Assembly: GCA_028023455.1 (NCBI GenBank)
Contig: JAQFVV010006271.1
Span: 3,618,673-3,682,672 of the forward strand
Direction of reading: 5' to 3'
DNA length: 64,000 nucleotides
DNA from: Epiperipatus broadwayi
Lineage: Eukaryota; Onychophora; Udeonychophora; Euonychophora; Peripatidae
The stretch's first letter is position 1, and the number at the start of each line of letters is the position of its first letter. Under the pieces are notes generated by a model. It saw only the letters and a program-made list of their open reading frames with translations. It searched no databases and was not told the origin of the DNA. A program made the translations under genes and the position numbers. Shown here in pieces: positions 25,740 to 42,100 of the stretch.

Positions 25740-26116
25740 TAAAGGACACCACCTAGTTTCATAGCATTACCAGCTTGCATCAACCATCATCGTTATTTGC
25801 TTTGTCATAACTTGAGGATGATCGGGAACTCCGAATTCTCCATTTTTACTTATATACATTTTAGCTGGCATAGGAAGTGCCCTAGGACACCTTCGGAAAG
25901 AGTAGCAGTAGATCTGTGTTGATACCCTATGCGGACAATTACATCTCCATATCTTCCTTTTTCTCTCCAGGTATGATCTGTCAGAAGAATGTGCATACCA
26001 TTTCTTATTCCCACTTGAATGATGAAGCATCTACTCAGCCAAAATGGACCGAACCTTATATTTTGCTGCCTAAGCTTGCACCACCATTCATTATAGTACT
26101 TTATAATCATGCCTAA
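25740..26116. other. GC-richer pocket with overlapping short frames, unrecognised
   Basis: Base composition rises here and 66-87-codon frames overlap on both strands; the longest are minus-strand 25767-26030 and 25850-26110. I recognise no domain. It may be an exon or a decayed transposon piece. The two minus-strand frames could be joined by a frameshift, but nothing shows which strand is coding. Confidence 0.3.
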
Positions 26117-26119
26117 AAC

Positions 26120-30015
<3,896 letters not shown>

Positions 30016-30019
30016 TTAT

Positions 30020-30081
30020 ATAAAGACACTTTTTGCGGATTCATCCATGTTAAAAAAATGTAAATAATGAATATACCGACG

Positions 30082-30114
<33 letters not shown>

Positions 30115-31100
30115 GTTCGGAATTGTCTAACAACTGCAAAATTGCCACTAGAGTGATTTAAGCTATGACAACTCAATTCAACACACATACTTCTTGATTT
30201 TAATTAGGCTTGGAGAGCAGGGGGAGTTAGAAACCCATAAAATTAGATTACAAATATATGAATTGCCTGTGGCAAACAAGACACCCAATGCATTGTATAT
30301 ATGATACAAACACTTTATTAGTATTAAAGTTACAAACAAATAAACAAAAAAAATGACTATCACTTAATTTGATTTCTAGGCTTATAAAATTGTAGAATTT
30401 ACATTAATTAGTGAGTACATATGTCAAAGCATCAACACATAACACATATATAATAAGGGACCTCAGATGATGAATACATTTGATCTTTGGTGCAGATATC
30501 CTTCAAGCAGGTACATGATAATAAGTAAAGCAGGCTATGTTTAATAACTCTATAAAATATATTTAAAGTAGATGATCTCCTAGCTCTCAAGATGATGACC
30601 AATTAATGCTGAAATATCAGGGTTTAATATAGACAGGGGTTAAAGAAAGCAGTACTGAGTTGCTAAAATAATAAACAAATACTGAGGTACACTGGAATAT
30701 GAACATTTTCACGATGTCATATCCAAGCCTATAATAAGGCAACAACATGAATATATTCACATTTTTTTAAAGTTAAATGGGTCATGGAATGAAGGAATGA
30801 ACATCTTCATATAACCCAAAATAACTCTCATTAACTGCCAGGAAAGATCCACAACTCTGATAACAAGATATAATAAGACCCGTAGCATCTGAAAAATGAA
30901 AGGAACACTCCCGCATTTGTGTGGAGTTTTTTAAAATGAACTCATCAAATTAAATTTTCTGAAGCAGAGATATATGCCTGCTGAAGAAAGCAAGGAAATA
31001 AACATGAAATTAGCAGTAACACTATATTTATATATAAAAAATATTTGGCCTTCAAATTAAAACCTATGAAAATAAAACTTAAATGGTCATGCCATAACTT
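30020..31100. other. AT-rich DNA, no gene seen
   Basis: A short (TA)n at 30085-30112; the 61-codon minus-strand frame at 30178-30363 has no motif. Confidence 0.55.
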
Positions 31101-31157
31101 TATAATATGCAGACATGTAAATAAGCATTTATTTTATATAGTGTAGGTAAACAATTG

Positions 31158-31384
31158 TATTACAGTCAAATATCAGCCTTTCACACTAATTGTGCATATG
31201 CTTTGCGAGTATTAATAATAAATTAATACTTTCTCACCAATACAAGATATAATATTTATGCAGGAATTCCTTTTATTCCTGCATAAATACTATATCTTGT
31301 ATTGGTGAGAAAGTATTCATTTATTATTAACACTCGCAAAGTGTATGCACAATTAGTGTGCAAGGCTGATATTTGACCGTAATA
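31158..31384. mobile_element. Foldback/MITE-like hairpin element, ~110-bp arms
   Basis: The left arm (31158-31267) and right arm (31275-31384) are reverse complements over almost their full length, with only a 7-bp loop. A 12-15-bp direct repeat ending ATATGCAGACAT lies at about 31102-31117 and just inside and beyond the right end (about 31379-31392). A single arm of the same sequence is at 23268-23374, showing a dispersed family. No coding capacity; transcripts would form a long hairpin. Confidence 0.75.
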
Positions 31385-31399
31385 TGCAGACATCTAACT

Positions 31400-33820
31400 G
31401 TTATATTGGCTAAATCAAGGCTTACCAAGTTATTAAATTATTTTCCAATAAAATTATCCCTGCTTAATTAGAGGTCTGCTCCATACTGTTACATATAGAA
31501 GGAAATATGTTTACGATAGTGTACAATGGTAATATATTAAATTGAATTAAATGATTTAGTGAATAAACTATCCTATTGTACAGTATACCTTATGTTTGTT
31601 CCTTTTTAAAACAGAAAACAAAGCTTTAGCTTTTAAACTTCATATGATTAAATTTTGTTTTAACCTTTTTTTGCAGATTATTTTATTGGCCGAGTGAGGT
31701 AAAAGTCTAAACTTTTAATTGTTCAATTCACAAACTCAAGCCTCAATTCACAAACTGAAGCATCAAAATATATTTATCTTTTAATATTATATTCACTTTA
31801 GTTTCATTTGTAAAAAGTACATTAACAATTTGTCAGCTTATGAAAGTGAATGAACGTTTTTTTGAAAAATAATTTTTTATTTATAATTATAAAAATATTC
31901 TATAGCGGCAAATCTAAAACGAACATTTCTCACAAACCAAAAAGTTTTGCTAATGTCAGTGATTTCTTTCCCAATTTTACATTGCAGAAAAGTAAATAAG
32001 TTTTGCTAAAGTCTTAACTATTTTTCTAAAATATTTTATTTTTAGCATATTTTATCAAAATAATTTATAATGTCAAAAAATACTTTTAAAATGGTCTAAA
32101 ACATTCGTTTATCATTTTTGAAAAGAAAGAGAAGAAATTTAGTTATTGACAACCATTTTCTTTGTTGTTGAAATTTAACAGCCAATCAGATTCAAAAAAA
32201 GACCGCCTTTTTCCTTTGTTAGACCTTAAATGTCAGTTTTATTGTTTTTTTACTTATAAAATAATTCAAGAGAGGGCAGCATCTTACGGAACTTTTTTAT
32301 CCTTTAAAAATAACGCAAAATCTAAACCGTAGTATTAAAAATGTCCGATTTAGAGTGATGACAAACCATCATATTTTTAGCCATGTCTAGAAAAAAATAA
32401 AATTCAAAGTTGTTTATAAATCAAATGTATGCAGTATACTTAAATACTCATTTTTTCTAAAATAAAATAAAGATTTAACTTTTATTTTGTTAAACTAAAT
32501 TTTATTTAAAAAATTTGTTTATGAACCAGTCATAATTCCATTAATGGTTCAGATTACATATTGATACAATAGATTCTGAATAGATAAGTTTAACAAGAAA
32601 ATATTAAAAAACAAATTAGAATAAGTGAGAAGGGATTTAAATATATTGCTTTTATTTAATTACTGGATTTTTCTTTAGATAACCTCAAATATATTAATCA
32701 TTAAAATATTTTACTAAATTTACCTCTGTCTGATTCTTCAACAACAAGTCTAGAAAATTTAAGAAAGATGGAGTATATATTGGAAAAGTCAATCTTCCTT
32801 AATATGTACAATTAATTAAGAATGCATTATACTATAATAAAAATATTTTAATAATAGAATAAGAATATTTATATAGTATGAGAAAAACAGACTTAAAATA
32901 AGGGTTAATAAATAAATTGTGGATGCAAAGAAAATAGAATATTAAAGAGGTTTTAATTGTTTACCAGAGAATTTAAATTTATAAAGTTAAACAATCAGTA
33001 TTTTACGAGATCTTCAATGAATTTTGACAAATAAATATTGCACTGAACTTCCTGGCATAGTTCACACGTTTATGTTGTAGATTTCTTGGCTATTGGCTGG
33101 CTGGTCACTAAGTAAAATTATATACTGGACTTTTTTATTGATAGCAACAGTATAGTGTGTCAGAAATTTTGACCATCAATTGTAGGCAGGGATTTAAAAC
33201 AGCTCCATATTCTACAGTAACCATGGGAGTACATACTCATCTTCTTAGAAATGGATGGAGAGATTGCGCTAGTCTACTCTCTGGTCACAGCATGACATAA
33301 TTTAACAGCTTAAAAAAACTTTACAAAAAGGTTACAATAACTATAAGAAGTTGACAATAATTAAACTCTTTCTTCTTTTGCCCTATTTATTAATCTCAAA
33401 AACAAAGTTCATCCAGATGTTTCCGAATTGATTAATTAATTTCCCAAAAAAATATTTTATTTACTATCTAAAAAAATCTTGCTCATTGCAATCTCGATTT
33501 AATTATTTTTTTTTTTTTTTACTAATTGCATTTTTTAATTAAATTCCGAATGTCTTTGATTATATTTGATCCTTGCATGTAATCACATGTTTTGTCACCT
33601 TTCCCCCAAGATCATTACAAAATTAGAATTTAATTTGTACATTCTTTTTATCATCAATTGATTTTAATTCAATTAGTTACATTTTCTTTGATAAATTACA
33701 ATCCACCTCTTTGTTCCCACACAATAACATTAAATTGCATATTAAAATCAAATTTTATAGTAAATTAAATTTATTTATACATTATTTGTTTAAATGCCTT
33801 AGAATTATAACTTAATGGCA
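31400..33820. other. AT-rich DNA, no gene seen
   Basis: No frame, repeat or RNA motif could be recognised. Confidence 0.55.
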
Positions 33821-33823
33821 ACA

Positions 33824-34087
33824 ATATATATATATATATATATGAAACACACACACACAAACACACATACACATATATATATATATATATATATGAGTAA
33901 AAAGTTAAAAGACACATTCTGTAATAACAGCAGTATTAAAATCACTGCAAATTGCGGGAGCTAAAATTGTAAATGTATAACTATAAATGATATATTCTAT
34001 TAGCTATAGATAACAAGCTATTAAGCTATGCTCAACAGGTTCAAATTATATATATATATATATATATTTGAACCTGTACACACACAC

Positions 34088-34134
<47 letters not shown>
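33824..34134. repeat. (TA)n-rich left flank of the large LTR element
   Basis: TA runs at 33824-33843, 33873-33893, 34048-34068 and 34088-34134. The third is framed by ACAGGTTCAAAT and ATTTGAACCTGT. The last abuts the LTR. Confidence 0.9.
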
Positions 34135-34137
<3 letters not shown>

Positions 34138-34138
<1 letters not shown>

Positions 34139-36073
34139 GTAACCTTCCAGGTTGGCACCAGAAAGAAATGTGGAAAAGTCACATTTGTGCTATCAATGGC
34201 TGAAAGTAATTAGTTGAGAAAAATGAATTGTGATATAATCTAATATTTAAAATCGAGTTTTTAGGAAAACTAAACTTAAATTGTGATGTAATTTGGTAGT
34301 TAAAATTAGGATTTTAACAAAATTAAAATTTTAAATGGGTATATTGATTAGTGGAGTGTTGGACAATGTGTTTAGTTGTAGATGTTTGTGTATAGTAGGG
34401 GATTTACATGTCATAATAGGCAGATGCACAAATATATTATTGATTAGAATTTTCTTTAATATATTTTATTCATAGGTTACTGAATATATATTGTCTTAGA
34501 ATCTTATATTTTAAAAAAAAATGATAAAGATTATTTGTAATAATAAATAACATTTCTAAAATTAATAATTAATATTTAATATTTTTTTATTACTATGTTT
34601 ATTATATTTAAACATTTTATTGTTAAAATTTTTATAAATAATATTTCTGGCAAGCTTCCAAAGTTGATTGTCATAGAAACACAGAGGGCATGAAGGGAGA
34701 AAGACATGGAGTTTAAAACTTGAAAGTAAAAAAAAAGCTCTAAGGAAGAAAATGTAAAAAAAAAAACTTAGAAGAATCAATAACTGTCTAAAAGTATTAA
34801 AATATTAAAAAAAAACATCGCATGGATTCTAATGATATGTTTATGGAAAATTTCTATTATATTACTGGAGTAATAAAACCATGAAGAGATAGACCCAGAG
34901 GGAAAATCAGCTCCAAACTTCTATTAAACTATGGTTCAAGTTCGCTACCTTTCAAAAATACCTTGATGTCACATAAGATAAGTAATTATAATTTATTTTA
35001 AGATATTGCCAAAAGTAAGTAATATTAAAATGGCAAAATTGTGTAAAATAAAGCTAGCACAAATTATTTCATTAGATGCTAAAACCAGAAGCTTAATATT
35101 AAATTCTAATCATCTTCTATAAATCTTCTGCAAATTAAAATTTAAAATAAAAAAAAAATATCTATTTAATTTTATAACAAGATGATCATTTTCTACTGTA
35201 TAACTGTGATATTCATGTATATATAGTGAAATAATGTCAATGCATGCAAAGGTCATTTTTAACGCCCGTCACGGAATTCTAGGATAAAAAAAAACTCTTA
35301 TCATTCTTAACAAGTTATGCTTAACAATCGGATAGACATTTTTTTTATGTTATAATTTACCGTTGTTTTTAAAACTAATATGTATGTTTCTTTAACTTTG
35401 AACTTTCAATTTTCTTTTAAAAAAACTTAATATGTAATAATGGGATATTGACAAATATTTTTTTTTTTGGATTACAATAGATGTATAAACAATTTCTTTT
35501 TTGTTTTGGCTTTGTGTTCTTTTTAAAAAAAAATAAAACAAAACAATGTAATTTCATTATCATTGGGGTATAATAATTTATTATTTTGTATTATTTAGAA
35601 AGTATATAATAGGTGATTCTGGATATTCGGATGTGTGTGTAATGCTATAGATTATTATTTTAAAGATGTTGTATTTATTATGCAATTTAGTTAATGAAGT
35701 GTATTTAAAGAAAAATAATGAATTAAAACCTTATCTGTTATAAGTTCGGTATATAGGAAGGATATTGAATGTGAATTGAAGGTAGAAATAGTCAAGGGAC
35801 AATTAGATTATGTAGATTAAGTTTGGAGATATTCGTTAATTCTTAAGCATATAGGTATAAGTTTGTGGTTATTATTGTTCCCTGCCTTTATTTATTTTGT
35901 ATAGTTACTGTTAGATGACTTACTCCGATTATAATAGAAAAGTGCTATATAATTTTTTTTATAATATTTAAAAGATGATTAATTTGTGGCTTCATACAAA
36001 TTTATAAATGATCTAATAAAATATATTTCATGAATACATTGTGTTTACAATATAATCAAACGCACATATTCGA

Positions 36074-36159
<86 letters not shown>

Positions 36160-36870
36160 CTAACATATTAAATAGTAGTCAATTTTGATTTTACCTTAGA
36201 AAAGATGTAACTGGTTATCAAGATGCATAAATAATATTTTTTTTTATTATAATTATTTCTTTTGTCTTTTAATTTTTATTTATTTTTTAATAAATATTTT
36301 AATGAATTAAAAGTCCAAATAAATTGCTTGACTATTTACGTTTGATCCTTCATTTCCACACACACTCACACATCTGGTTAATATAACATAGTTATAGGAG
36401 GTATAAGTTTGTCAATATAATTCAAGTTTTATTTAATTTGTCTGGTGGTAATAAATCTCAGTATTACAATGCTAGTAATATATTTTACTTTGCTTAGAAT
36501 AGATAGTGATATGGATATAAAAGGACCCGGTCCTAATCATTATCTATCCTATATTAAATATGATAATTGATGATTGTGAAATAGTTTTAGTATTGAATAG
36601 ATGCTCTGAACATATTTAAATTAACCCTATAGTATTATTGTTTATAGACGTTTTTTATCATCCTTGTCGGCATCATATATAAAGACCATATCCTATAATC
36701 TCAACTGAGCTAGGCCATGCAGTGGTTACAATGTAAAACCTTTTAAATAAGTTTAAATATAATTTATAATTATAAATTTTATTCTATTTTGCATACAATT
36801 GGCACCTGGGCAATTATAAATATAATAAAGTAAATAAGTGAAGAAGATGTTGGTTATGGGAGAGGGTTAA
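34138..36870 (+). repeat. 5' LTR (~2.73 kb) of the large element
   Basis: It starts TGTAACCTTCCAGG and ends at GGGTTAA. The copy at 51145-53846 matches throughout with scattered substitutions and small indels. A TATA box TATAAAAGG lies at 36516-36524 and AATAAA at 36824-36829, implying a long U3 and a short R-U5. A (TA)n at 36078-36157 is also present, at different length, in the other LTR. Confidence 0.7.
36516..36524 (+). promoter_or_regulatory. TATA box in the 5' LTR
   Basis: TATAAAAGG, conserved as TATAAAAGT in the 3' LTR at 53492-53500. The position near the 3' part of U3 fits an LTR promoter. Confidence 0.45.
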
Positions 36871-36872
36871 AA

Positions 36873-36890
36873 TGGCCACCCAACTGGGGC
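36873..36890 (+). promoter_or_regulatory. tRNA-Lys-like primer binding site
   Basis: TGGCCACCCAACTGGGGC follows the 5' LTR after two bases and closely resembles the tRNA-Lys primer site TGGCGCCCAACGTGGGGC. A related phrase (GTGACCACCCAATCG) recurs in the repeats that follow, so a chance match is possible. Confidence 0.45.
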
Positions 36891-37260
36891 TTTGATATAC
36901 GATTGGGCTAAAGTGACCACCCAATCGTGAGGCCTGAAAATCATAGGGCCTGATAATTGTGGGGCCTGATATACTTAGGATAAAGTGACCACCCAGTCAT
37001 GGGGCCTGACAATCATGGGATCTGATATATATTTAGGATAAAGTGGCACGCAATGTGGACGGCTTGTTATATATATATATATATATAGAGGCCACAACTG
37101 CTAGGGTAAAGTGGCTGCCCAATCGTGTCCCTGTTTAATTAAGTCTCATAGCCTGATATATTTATGGTTAAGTGGTGGCATGCAATGTAGATGGCTTGAT
37201 ATACATGGGTTAAGTGCCAAGTCTCATATCCTGTAGAATATTTATCTTTTGTTGGTTTAA
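36890..37260 (+). repeat. Degenerate minisatellite in the large element's leader
   Basis: Variants of GATAAAGTGACCACCCA followed by GGCCTGATA recur about every 60-80 bp. A short (TA)n lies at 37064-37087. Confidence 0.65.
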
Positions 37261-37498
37261 TTGGTTAAAGTGGAGACCATGGCTCAATCATTGGGGTCTA
37301 TATTAATTAAATACCAGACCTTGTGGAGTGTCTATGTTTTGGTGGATTATGTTGTAATGTCTCCAGGATTATCTAAATGTAGATTCATTAATTAATTTTG
37401 TTGGTTAAATACTATAAGCTATATGAGTAAAACAGTATTGTTAGTCAAAATATTATTTAAAAAGAATAAGATAGTTTATATATATATATATATATATA

Positions 37499-39038
37499 TT
37501 ATAACACCCACCGACATATCTATAATACTCCATTGTGGACTTTCACCCGAAGCTTCGACGAGAGGTATTTATGAGCATGGTTTGAACCCATCTCACGCGC
37601 CAATCTTACCAGTAAGTAGGAATTACCTCCTCGAAAACATATATACAGGTTCTGATATATATCTGATATGGTGATGCACCGAACTAGCTCAATCTCAAGG
37701 TTGGGGACATCTGTCTATCTAGAGAACAAAGCTATAAACTAACCAACACTATCTCACGCGTATATTTATTTTGCGATATCCTAAAGCTCGAAATCCTTAC
37801 TCTAACCCGGGCTGATGGGATTTATTCTACTCGATCATATCCCTTCCCAATAAATCTCATTCGTATCTACATATAAGATTGCTATGCAAACACTCAGGCC
37901 ATTCATTATCATACCCACACATATATCACGCTCATTCATCCACACACCAAATAATGCAAATACATATATATATGTGAGCTGTATGATTAATATAGTCATA
38001 TATCTAACTTTAAATATAAAATTTTAATATAGCAATTAACTGAGGTAACACGAGTTCTTTATTGAGATACATATATTGAAAATAGTTGGTGACATGTCAC
38101 TTTACCTGTATTCGCGCAATTAAACAAGTCCGTATTGACGTCTTGCCACGAACTTAATCTGGTGGATCTCACGGATGGCAAACAGTTCCAATGGTCGTTA
38201 GGTCCGGCGATAGGTTTCAGAGGTGGAGCAGTTGGCGTACTCTTTCGCAAAGGTCTAAATCTCGAACGATTTTGAATCAACATTTCTTCGATGGAACAAA
38301 ATCTCTTGATTTATTATGACAGTTCGCAAGTCCGGTCAGATGAGTTCATGACGAGTCCACGGAGTCGAGTAACGACTAGCACACAATCCAATTACCCCGA
38401 CATTTTTTTGAAAAAAAAAAATATTAAACTTCTTAAGAAATAGATTTTGCGTCCTCCTTGCTAGGATTCAAGCCGCGTCTCTCTTTTTTTTTCTTTTTTT
38501 TCACTCGAGCGCAAGACAAAAAAAAAGTTCTTTTGTATTCACCTTTAACTCTTCAAAATCTTATCTTTCTGCATATTCCTACGCCGCTGACCAGTCCTTC
38601 CATTGTTCTTCAACACAAAAAAAAACTATATCCACAGATCAGTTTTCCGCCTTCCCGGCGCCAGTTATTACCAAACTGCCTACAGCAATTCACTCATCCT
38701 ATTTCAGTCCTCACATGTTCACAAGGTGGCTCAACAAAAGAAAACACGTGTTACCAAAATTATTAATAAACTCAAAAAAAAAATATGTGAATAAAATCTA
38801 TCTAAGAATAATTAATTGCGCTTTATACAGCTCTACATATATAAGTGATCGCAAACCTCCCAGATACTAACTACGTATTTTTATACTTGCACATACACTA
38901 TATTTACATTACTTGTAACCGGGTTCGAATGACCGTTTACATATATTCTTTTATTTATTTGTTTATACATGGTCCTTACATTAACACTATTAATTATGTC
39001 ATATTTACATATGCGTGAATTCGAACCCGTTTGTTACA
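37499..39038 (-). repeat. Gypsy 3' LTR
   Basis: On the minus strand it starts TGTAACAAACGGG and ends GGTGTTATAA. It is nearly identical to 43321-44854. A 74-codon frame (38059-38283, minus) is kept in both LTRs with one silent difference, which LTR identity alone would explain. Confidence 0.93.
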
Positions 39039-39052
39039 TACCCCCCTGGTGC
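39039..39052 (-). promoter_or_regulatory. Gypsy polypurine tract
   Basis: The minus strand reads CACCAGGGGGGTA directly before the 3' LTR start TGTAACA; this is the usual primer for plus-strand DNA synthesis. Confidence 0.75.
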
Positions 39053-39109
39053 GATAGCCTTCAAATACCTTCTTTGTATTTGAACGGCTTCTTAAATGAC
39101 TCTTCTCTT

Positions 39110-42100
39110 TCACTTTATTTCTTTCGGGTTTACGAAAGGCTTGAGAGACCGTGCGTTATATGACCCTTTTATCCCCTGGCCAGTGTCCACCCAAAAAGCA
39201 TGTTTTCCCAGACCTTTCACTATCGTAAACGGACCCTCATATAAATTACAAAATTTTTTGCAAACAAACTTCCCAGGTTCGCTTACATGAGGCATCTTCA
39301 CCATTACCTGGTCTCCCACTTTAAAGGAGTGCGATGAACTTTTGAAACTCTCCTTGCGTTGTCTACTCCTGTGAAGCATCAGTTGGTATGCCTGCTGTCT
39401 ATCCTTATCTAGATAAATGGGGTTCTCTTCTCTGAGAAAATCAGTCTGGAGCAATGCAGGTGCGTGTCTACCAAAATGCAAATGTATCGGAGTGAAGCCA
39501 GTCGATTCGTTCACCGCCCAATTCATATAATTTAAAATGTCGGGCAGGTGTTTGACCCACCTTCTATGGTCGGTTTGGATATACGTACGGAACAACCTAC
39601 CCAATTCTCGCATCATTCTTTCGCAGGGATTTGACTGAGGGTTACGGATTGAGGTTAACACATGACCGATCTTCAAACGCTCAGTCCATTTCACCCACTC
39701 CCTCGAAACGAATGGGGTTCCATGATCTGATATGATAGTTTGAGGTTTTCCCACGGATGGAATATGTTCCTTTTCCAGGACGCGTATCGTATTTCTCGTG
39801 TTGGCTTGAGCAAGGGGGTATGCAGACACCAATTTAGAGAACAAATCATAAACGACCAGGAGGTACTTCTTTTTATTAAAGGCCGGTAGTGGGCCATAAT
39901 AATCGACTGCAACAATTTCCTTAGGTCCTCTGGGAATCACGGATAACATCGGGGCTGCATATTTCTTATTTGCGGGCTTAACTCTCTGGCAAATTTCGCA
40001 CTTCCCAATGACCGCCGTGATCTTGCCACGCATGCCCGGCCAGTAAAACCACCTTCGGATCCATCCTTCAGTCTTCATGATCCCATAGTGGCCCGACCTG
40101 CGGTGCAGGTGTGCCACCACTGCTGTCCTCATGTGCCACGGGATGACTGCCCTCCATTCAGCTGGAGTTTCCTTCACTCTGTATTGTAGTACACCTCGTT
40201 CCAATCTAAACTTTTGAATAGTCTGCCTGCCCCAAACCCCACTCAGTTTGGCTTCTTTACCCTCCAATTGGTCGATGACCGGCTGAAGTTGGTGGTCTTC
40301 TCTCTGCAAGTATTCCAGACGCCGCAGATCGCTTTCGAGATCTTCATCCGTCCTTAACCCTATGTTTGCTATGTACAAATTCTCAGTATTTAGATGGTAT
40401 GATTGATTGTCCACTGGATTGCGACTCAGAGTATCAGCCACCACATTGTCAGACCCTTTGCAATATCTCACCGTATAGTTGTACTCTTGGAGGTATAGGC
40501 TCCACCGTACTAATCGGCTATTTGTGAGGTAGCTATGGTTGATAAACTCCAGACTCTTGTGGTCAGTAATCACGATGACCTCCGAGCCCAGTAATAACGT
40601 TCGAAACTTCTGAAAGGCCCAAACAATGGCCAACGCCTCTTTCTCAGTGGTCGTATAATGTACCTCGGAGCCTTTGAGCAGCCTGCTCAAGAAATATAGC
40701 ATACCCATCCTCCCGTCTTCCTGTTCTTGAGCCAAGGTTACTCCGAGACCATATCCGCTGCTATCTGTCTGTACTATGAACGGCTTTGAAAAGTCAGGAA
40801 AGGCCAACATAACATGTCCCAAGAACCCCGTCTTCACTCTTTGGAAAGCTTGGTCCTGCTCCTCCGTCCACTTCCACTCGTTACCCTTTTTTAATAGCCT
40901 CACCAAGGGCTCCATCCGTTCCGCAAACCGTTCTTGAAAGCGGTTATAAAATGTACACAGACCCAAGAATGATCGGACCTGCTTCCTGGATCTCGGTTTT
41001 GGAAAGTCACGGATAGCCGAAATCTTGTCCGGGTGTGGTTTAAGTCCCTGGGCTCCCACTATATGCCCAAGAAAGGCCACTTCTTTCTGACACAGCGTGC
41101 TCTTTTTGATATTTATTTTTATGCCCTTTTTCTCACATTCTTCTAAAAATAGTCCCACTTCTCGTATATGTTCCTTGATATCAGTGGAGGCTATCAACAC
41201 GTCATCCATGTAGATCGTGACCATGTCCTTTATCTCCGAAGATAGCACCTGGTCCAAGCACCTGAGTAGGCCGGCTCCGCTGTTTATTAAGCCAAAAGGC
41301 ATCCTGTTAAATTGATATGAGTGACCCTCATATCTGAACGACGTGTATTGGCGATCTTCTGGATGTAACTTAATTTGCCAATAACTAGCCGTCAAATCGA
41401 AAGTCGAAAATACCTTCTTTCCTTGGAACTTCTGTAATAATTCTTGCATAGGAGGTGGTACGTTACAGTCCGGTACCGTCACTTTATTTAGCTGTCGAGC
41501 GTCAAGACATAATCTAACGGATCCATCTTTTTTTTTTACTACTACCATCGGGTTACAATACGCTGATGAGCATTTTGATATAATTCCCCACTCTAACATT
41601 TGATCTATTTGTTCTTTTACCGCTTTTCGGTATTGATGGGGAATGGGGTATGATCTAGCTTTGAATGTCTGACCATCTCTCATCTTGATCCTCTGCTCGA
41701 ACCCTTGAATAACCCCCGGCTTGTCTGAAAAGACCTGTTGATATTTGGTCAACGTTTGTTGTAAGGCGCTATCTTGAGCTTTTCCTTCTACTTCCATTCT
41801 ATCGGTCTTATCTTTGAGCTTTTTAGGAACATCATCTTCTACATGTAACATTCCTATAGACCATTGAGGCCCCTCTGTCAGAAAATGCACCACTTCACCC
41901 CCACACGTGACTTGACCCTTCCCATAGTCGAGATTACATTTGTATCTATTTAGAAAATCCGATCCCAGCAGGGCCTCATGTACTAAACCTTTCATTATAA
42001 GGAACACATGTGAATAACGCTTTCTATTGATTTCTAGATCCATCCATATCTGTCTTGGCTCTACTTTAGCTCTGTGGTTGTCCGCCATTGCTATGTGAAC

